Shown here in pieces: positions 9,001 through 9,985 of a DNA stretch of 9,985 nucleotides. Source of the DNA: Bacillota bacterium (GTDB lineage Bacteria > Bacillota > Clostridia > Christensenellales > Borkfalkiaceae); the NCBI GenBank assembly GCA_021768985.1, contig JAETTR010000031.1, positions 1 to 9,985 of the forward strand, read 5' to 3'. Position 1 is the first letter of the stretch, and every line of letters begins with the position of its first letter. Both the position numbers and the translations under genes were made by a program. Under the pieces are notes generated by a model. That model saw only the letters and a list, made by a program, of their open reading frames with translations, was not told the DNA's origin and did no database searches.

Positions 9001-9985
9001 TTCTCATGCCGAGAAAGGTGGGCAAGTTCACGATCAAGATTACGGTCGGCGAATCGGAATCCTACCGCGCGACGGAAGTCACCGCCGAAATCACCGTCGT
9101 ACCCGCGCCGGTCGTGCTCGAATGGGTGGTGCCCGAGGAGGGCTTCACCTACAACGGCAAAGAACAGGCGCCCACGGCGAACGTGAAGTATCTGTATAAC
9201 GGCGACGACCAGTTTAAGGTTACGGTAACGGGTGGCGTGAACGCAGGTCAGTATGTCGCCAAGGCGGTCGAGCTTGAAAACAAAAACTATACGCTCTCGG
9301 GCGTAGAGGACGAAAGCAATCTCGAATACGCGTTCGAAATCAAGAAGAAGGTTGCGGAATTTACCTGGGTGTCGCCCGAAGACGGCTTTACCTATAACGG
9401 CAAAGAACAGGCGCCCGAGGCGAGACCGAACGACGGCGTGATCTGCACCGACAAGGACGGTAATTTGGACGAACTCGTGATTCGAGTACACGGTGAAGTG
9501 GACGCGGGCGATGATTACACCGCTACCGCGTACGAGGTTTCGAACGACAACTATACGTTGGAGGGAATCGAAGCGGAAAAACTTTCCACGACCTTCTCCA
9601 TCAAACCCAAAACCGTCGAACTCGAATGGGGGGATACGACGCTCGTTTACAACGCGCTCGATCAGCTTCCCGAAGTGAAGATCAAGGCGGACAGCTTGTG
9701 TAGCAAAGACGGCGAGAATCCGGACGACTGCACGATTACTTCCATAGACGGCGCCGCCAGAAACATCGGATCCGATTACGAGGCAGTCGTAAAGACGCTC
9801 TCCAATTCCAACTATGCGTTGCCCGATGACGCATCTATCCCGTTCGAAATCGTTCCGCTCAAAATCGTGATCGATTGGGGCGATAAAGTACTTCCGTACA
9901 ACGGTAAGCAACAGCTTCCGGCCTACACGTTCAACCGTCAGGTTGTAGAGGGCGCGGCGGACGATGTCGATCTTTCGTTGGCGTT
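1..9985 (+). CDS. Giant repetitive surface protein made of Ig-like MBG/YDG-type modules; partial at both ends
   Basis: Reading from base 3, all 3,327 full codons are open, and the repeated motifs stay in this one frame from end to end, which is the main proof that it is the coding frame. No start or stop is present, so the intact protein exceeds 3,327 residues. It is built from two alternating Ig-like module types: N (EW...YNG...NYTL...FEI) and G (VYG...GN...AGTV...AET-NY...IxI). Related repeats are known from large secreted or wall-attached adhesins of Firmicutes and Bacteroidota. I infer an extracellular stalk or adhesin role; the ligand is unknown. The sequence is rich in Asp, Glu, Lys, Thr and Gly, with 21 cysteines by eye. 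No enzyme motif, signal peptide, transmembrane helix or anchor is seen; those would sit at the missing ends. Coding frame is near certain, family assignment likely, function uncertain. Confidence 0.95.
108..551 (+). repeat. Leading divergent module with KYDG and W-x-DG motifs (residues 36-183)
   Basis: This stretch differs from the two main module types. It has F-K-Y-D-G at residues 52-56, but its second half ends in Y-C-W-K-D-G (159-164) followed by a T-x-T-x-T-F strand, a pattern seen in another class of bacterial Ig-like repeat (NY-x-W-x-DGT...TFTI). The residues before it (1-35) look like the last strand of a preceding module cut by the window edge. The unit is about 148 residues, longer than its neighbours, so it may be two short domains. 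It joins the first N module through an APR linker. Boundaries are approximate. Confidence 0.55.
378..413 (+). other. EF-hand-like acidic loop (residues 126-137)
   Basis: Residues D126, D128, D130, G131 and E137 match positions 1, 3, 5, 6 and 12 of a canonical calcium-binding EF-hand loop. Position 8, normally Ile, Leu or Val, is Glu (E133), and the flanks look like strands rather than helices. It may be a calcium-binding loop inserted in a beta domain, as in some extracellular proteins, or a chance acidic turn. Confidence 0.35.
552..947 (+). repeat. Module N1: W/YNG type with long insertions (residues 184-315)
   Basis: It opens with VELEW (W190) and closes with NSDYTL (285-290) and A-F-T-I (310-313). 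The Y-N-G turn is degenerate (FVYLRN at 218-223). An insertion of about 20 residues lies between W190 and the turn, and a second one lies before the NYTL strand, making the module about 132 residues against about 80 in compact copies. It holds five of the fragment's 21 cysteines: C247 at the site shared with other N modules, C261, and C293/C298/C304 near the end. Confidence 0.7.
879..920 (+). other. Cys-x4-Cys-x5-Cys-x-His cluster (residues 293-306)
   Basis: C293, C298, C304 and H306 lie within 14 residues in the loop after the NSDYTL strand of N1, where other N modules have a short polar loop. The spacing could bind a metal ion or form a disulphide-stabilised loop. It matches no zinc-finger class that I can name. 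Confidence 0.4.
948..1544 (+). repeat. Tandem YG-type pair G1-G2 (residues 316-514)
   Basis: G1 (316-407) has ATYKTDLTLSV at 328-338, with Lys in place of the turn glycine, then G-E-V-T-Y and IAETRNY (388-394). G2 (408-514) has LTYGD (418-422) and a second IAETRNY (494-500), and ends in LEITPR. G2 is long because of an insertion around 430-480 that includes GEDGNEITDAG. The near-identical AETRNY strands mark both as the same family. The closing TPR leads into N2. Confidence 0.7.
1545..1853 (+). repeat. Module N2: W/YNG type with acidic insertion (residues 515-617)
   Basis: It begins LDFSEAW (W524), with FTYDG at 534-538 and IVAGDKLTFKVSGG at 553-566, and ends KNYTLTG (600-606) and Q-F-R-I (613-616). 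About 20 extra residues, rich in Glu, Asp, Ser and Pro (568-582), follow the V-S-G-G strand. The junction to G3 reads INRAD. Confidence 0.7.
1854..2498 (+). repeat. Tandem YG-type pair G3-G4 (residues 618-832)
   Basis: G3 (618-725) has AVYKQDYALSV at 631-641, again lacking the turn glycine, then HKGTVSVVASVAQTRNF (695-711) and a closing TITIEK. G4 (726-832) has FVYGTSVEL (739-747), HVGKVTVVIHAAETHNF (804-820) and EIEIS (828-832). G4 carries an extra loop at about 755-775 with a lone cysteine, C765. Both use Phe where most G modules have Tyr after the Asn. The SPRP that follows starts N3. Confidence 0.7.
2499..3446 (+). repeat. Tandem W/YNG-type run N3-N4-N5 (residues 833-1148)
   Basis: N3 (833-929) has VELEW (W840), VYDG (860-863), DAGTHTAK (891-898), NPNYTL (910-915) and Y-E-I. 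N4 (930-1018) has IAW (W936), EYNG (943-946), NKNYTI (993-998) and NYTIVPK (1012-1018). N5 (1019-1148) has VELRW (W1024), VYNG (1031-1034), VTNLVAGDSCSVTV (1043-1056), NPNYTL (1089-1094) and F-M-I-R. C970 in N4 and C1052 in N5 fall at the same site. N5 is stretched by a separately listed acidic insertion. Confidence 0.75.
3306..3431 (+). other. Acidic Gly/Asp/Pro insertion inside N5 (residues 1102-1143)
   Basis: Between the NYTL strand and the closing F-M-I strand of N5 lie about 42 residues where other N modules have about 8-12. The insert contains two similar peptides, NGDPVTDG and DGNPVMKT, each with a G-[D/N]-P-V core, and is rich in Asp, Glu and Pro. It is probably a flexible loop or hinge. 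Calcium binding is conceivable from the DGDGN motif but not shown. Confidence 0.5.
3447..3737 (+). repeat. Single YG-type module G5 (residues 1149-1245)
   Basis: It opens APVTLDLTEKNTVYGTDLKL (1150-1169), followed by a long middle with LKDGTTDITG (1177-1186), then Q-A-G-V-V-Y-V-I-V (1216-1224), KTQNF (1228-1232) and I-T-I-D (1241-1244). It is one of only two G modules not paired with another G. The LKDGTTDI string recurs in G13 (2646-2653), which points to shared ancestry of these two copies. Confidence 0.7.
3738..4442 (+). repeat. Tandem W/YNG-type run N6-N7-N8 (residues 1246-1480)
   Basis: Three compact copies of 77-81 residues show the N consensus best. W1252, W1329 and W1410 each come 7-9 residues before VYNG, IYNG and PYNG. 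N6 and N7 share the YNG-x-EQAP block, while N8 reads YNGQVQGP. Later strands are NKNYTV (1303-1308), NPNYTI (1384-1389) and NDNYTI (1460-1465), closing with YKI, FAI and FEI. C1361 (N7) and C1437 (N8) sit at the recurring cysteine site; N6 has Pro-Phe there. N6 and N7 are joined by YPRP. Confidence 0.8.
4443..4682 (+). repeat. Single YG-type module G6 (residues 1481-1560)
   Basis: A compact 80-residue copy and a good reference for the type: IVYGTPVALTLSGNPENGAV (1491-1510), a T-F-T-V strand, GKAGTVKIRVTVAATANY (1530-1547), and a closing I-D-V-Q-V. It is unpaired, like G5. It lacks the Asp/Glu-rich insertions of the earlier G modules. Confidence 0.8.
4683..4946 (+). repeat. Module N9: W/YNG type (residues 1561-1648)
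   Basis: It has FSW (W1567), FTYDG (1572-1576), VQNIVAGDDLAVTVSGG (1585-1601), INAGNYTATATGF (1603-1615), a variant AGNYRI (1620-1625) and S-F-T-I (1642-1645). About 12 extra polar residues precede the last strand. The recurring cysteine is replaced by Leu. Confidence 0.75.
4947..5486 (+). repeat. Tandem YG-type pair G7-G8 (residues 1649-1828)
   Basis: G7 (1649-1739) has ATLGKNLQLAVSGN (1659-1672), where Leu replaces the turn Tyr, then a Gly triplet in TGGGDVSY (1673-1680), KKAGTVRVRATVAETRNTY (1709-1727) and I-L-I-Q. G8 (1740-1828) has PVYGSQFLVGVSGNVENQPV (1751-1770), KKAGKVTVKAEIAATENY (1798-1815) and EIEIAK. The Gly-triplet copy followed by the GN-x-EN copy is repeated in G9-G10. Confidence 0.75.
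5487..5966 (+). repeat. Tandem W/YNG-type pair N10-N11 (residues 1829-1988)
   Basis: N10 (79 residues) is compact: VALEW (W1835), VYNGKEQAP (1843-1851), KVSNLVDGD (1854-1862), NDNYTL (1887-1892) and F-D-I-S-P-K. N11 (81 residues) has IKW (W1914), FTFNGNEQGP (1920-1929), NAGVYTATASG (1956-1966), NPNYKL (1969-1974) and F-E-I. N11 contains three cysteines, C1939, C1946 (the recurring site) and C1982, so a disulphide within this module is possible. Confidence 0.78.
5967..6491 (+). repeat. Tandem YG-type pair G9-G10 (residues 1989-2163)
   Basis: G9 has TKYGVNVTLRV (2001-2011), a Gly triplet in NVGGGDVTY (2014-2022), EHVGKVKITATIAETMNTY (2044-2062) and F-V-I-E-L. G10 has VVYGEELKLELNGNTENAAV (2086-2105), T-F-G-I, HVGTAKVLVTV (2133-2143), GENY (2146-2149) and V-S-I-T-P. 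The order of a Gly-triplet copy and then a GN-x-EN copy matches G7-G8. Confidence 0.75.
6492..6989 (+). repeat. Tandem W/YNG-type pair N12-N13 (residues 2164-2329)
   Basis: N12 has TFEW (W2170), VYDKTEQSP (2177-2185; Lys replaces the turn Gly), VNNLVNGD (2189-2196), HAGTYTAK (2208-2215), NPNYMV (2223-2228) and F-K-I. N13 has IDW (W2251), FTYDG (2256-2260), IAGDSCGIIV (2276-2285, with C2281 at the recurring site), NSDYVL (2310-2315) and F-D-I. N13 is the more divergent copy, having lost the A-G-x-Y-T-A strand for DAGNDYPVRA. Confidence 0.72.
6990..7529 (+). repeat. Tandem YG-type pair G11-G12 (residues 2330-2509)
   Basis: G11 has a degenerate turn (PYDTKKELGITGNRENGTV, 2343-2361), V-T-Y-E-I, ELVGKVKVKATIGETANW (2387-2404; Trp replaces Tyr) and F-T-I-T-Q. 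G12 has TVYGTDFKLEVTGNVENSPV (2429-2448), T-F-S-I, an irregular middle (2454-2480), RVRIAATPNF (2486-2495) and V-N-V-D-R. G12 is closest by eye to G8. Confidence 0.7.
7530..7811 (+). repeat. Module N14: degenerate tyrosine-rich W/YNG type (residues 2510-2603)
   Basis: The ends fit the N type: VIVNW (W2515), HTYDG (2520-2524) and RFEIGKA (2597-2603). The middle does not: the NLV-x-GD and NYTL strands are missing, replaced by GGYWAEIPNENG (2562-2573) and TYYYDYVI (2581-2588). A lone cysteine (C2549) lies in the altered region. It is the least typical of the N modules and could have a different exposed face. Confidence 0.6.
7812..8318 (+). repeat. Tandem YG-type pair G13-G14 (residues 2604-2772)
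   Basis: G13 lacks the Y-G turn (TRGNVNIDLPLTV, 2612-2624) but has G-A-I-T-Y-T-V, KTGTVIVTATIAETENY (2658-2674) and V-V-I-D. G14 is complete: VVYGDTQTLTI (2699-2709), GNATVQGNKIRG (2729-2740), QAGTVTITMTIGETADY (2742-2758), and F-T-V-K-P-R leading to N15. C2759 follows the A-D-Y strand. Confidence 0.72.
8319..8603 (+). repeat. Module N15: W/YNG type with Tyr/Gly insertion (residues 2773-2867)
   Basis: It has GIEW (W2779), FKYTGQMQAPTANVVGL (2786-2802), ITGDTCGVTV (2803-2812, with C2808 at the recurring site), NAGGYIRQEDGTYTPNGAYK (2817-2836), NGNYTL (2844-2849) and a weak closing strand, Y-M-I-L. About 12 residues split the A-G-x-Y-x-A strand. This is the only N-to-G junction without the usual Ala. 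Confidence 0.72.
8604..9104 (+). repeat. Tandem YG-type pair G15-G16 (residues 2868-3034)
   Basis: G15 has VTVGETLQLSVKNNLGGG (2879-2896), EIGTVKVIVNVAETANY (2922-2938) and E-V-K-V. G16 has ATYGIDFILDVLGSGGGEVT (2963-2982), KVGKFTIKITVGESESY (3005-3021) and I-T-V-V-P-A-P. Both carry a Gly triplet before the V-T-Y strand, unlike the earlier pairs. The linker between them is proline-rich (NPPAP). Confidence 0.73.
9105..9985 (+). repeat. Tandem W/YNG-type run N16-N19, last one cut by window end (residues 3035-3327)
   Basis: This is the longest N run in the window. N16 (W3041) and N17 (W3122) share GFTYNGKEQAP with nearly identical DNA. N18 (W3209) has VYNA instead of YNG, two cysteines (C3233, C3243), NSNYAL (3269-3274) and F-E-I. 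N19 begins VIDW (W3292), with PYNGKQQLP (3298-3306), and runs off the edge. N16 and N17 end with NKNYTL and NDNYTL, then FEIKKK and FSIKPK. The array clearly continues past base 9985. Confidence 0.78.

Noticed and set aside
7668..9911. Long antisense reading frame of 747 residues on the - strand
   Set aside because: Same register and cause as the other antisense frame; its end is the sense TTA at 7668. Its apparent repeats are mirrored from the sense modules.
1..9985. Possible CRISPR array or nucleotide-level tandem repeat
   Set aside because: The periodicity is at protein level, with units of about 80-105 codons and diverged DNA. There are no short identical repeats with unique spacers.

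Overview
The window lies entirely inside one giant protein-coding gene on the + strand. The frame whose first full codon starts at base 3 reads through all 3,327 complete codons to base 9983 without a stop. It has no convincing start, ribosome binding site, promoter or terminator, so both ends of the gene lie outside the window. I translated it by hand; below, residue n of the fragment starts at base 3n. No RNA gene, mobile element, CRISPR array or second gene is supported.

The protein is a chain of degenerate beta-strand (Ig-like) modules of about 80-105 residues, of two kinds. The W/YNG type (called N) starts with a short strand ending in [E/D]W, then Y-[N/D]-G about 7-20 residues later, often a GD-x-x-V-T-V strand and an AG-x-Y-T-A strand, and ends with N-x-NYT-[L/I] and F-E-I. 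The YG type (called G) starts with a V-Y-G turn, then an L-x-L-x-V-x-GN strand, V-T-[F/Y], an AGTV strand, [I/V]-A-E-T-x-NY, and a closing I-x-I strand. These resemble the MBG (YGX-type) and YDG repeat families of bacterial surface proteins. The order is: leading module, N, GG, N, GG, NNN, G, NNN, G, N, GG, NN, GG, NN, GG, N, GG, N, GG, NNNN (last one cut). That is 19 N and 16 G modules plus the leading one.

No catalytic domain, membrane segment, signal peptide, sortase motif or S-layer homology domain is visible. The fragment looks like the stalk or adhesive part of a very large secreted, cell-surface protein. GC is roughly 55% (counted on one line only), and codon use strongly favours GCG, GGC, ACG and GAA while nearly avoiding TTA, CTA and TCA. 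With this repeat style it suggests a gut-type Clostridia relative, for example the Christensenellales/Borkfalkiaceae, though a Bacteroidota host is not excluded. The taxonomic guess is inference and weak.

Points worth a second look are the grammar of module order, a proline-containing junction that marks the start of N modules, a cysteine recurring at one site of the N modules, evidence that blocks of several modules duplicated together, a Cys/His cluster, an EF-hand-like loop, and the codon bias that leaves the antisense frame almost open.
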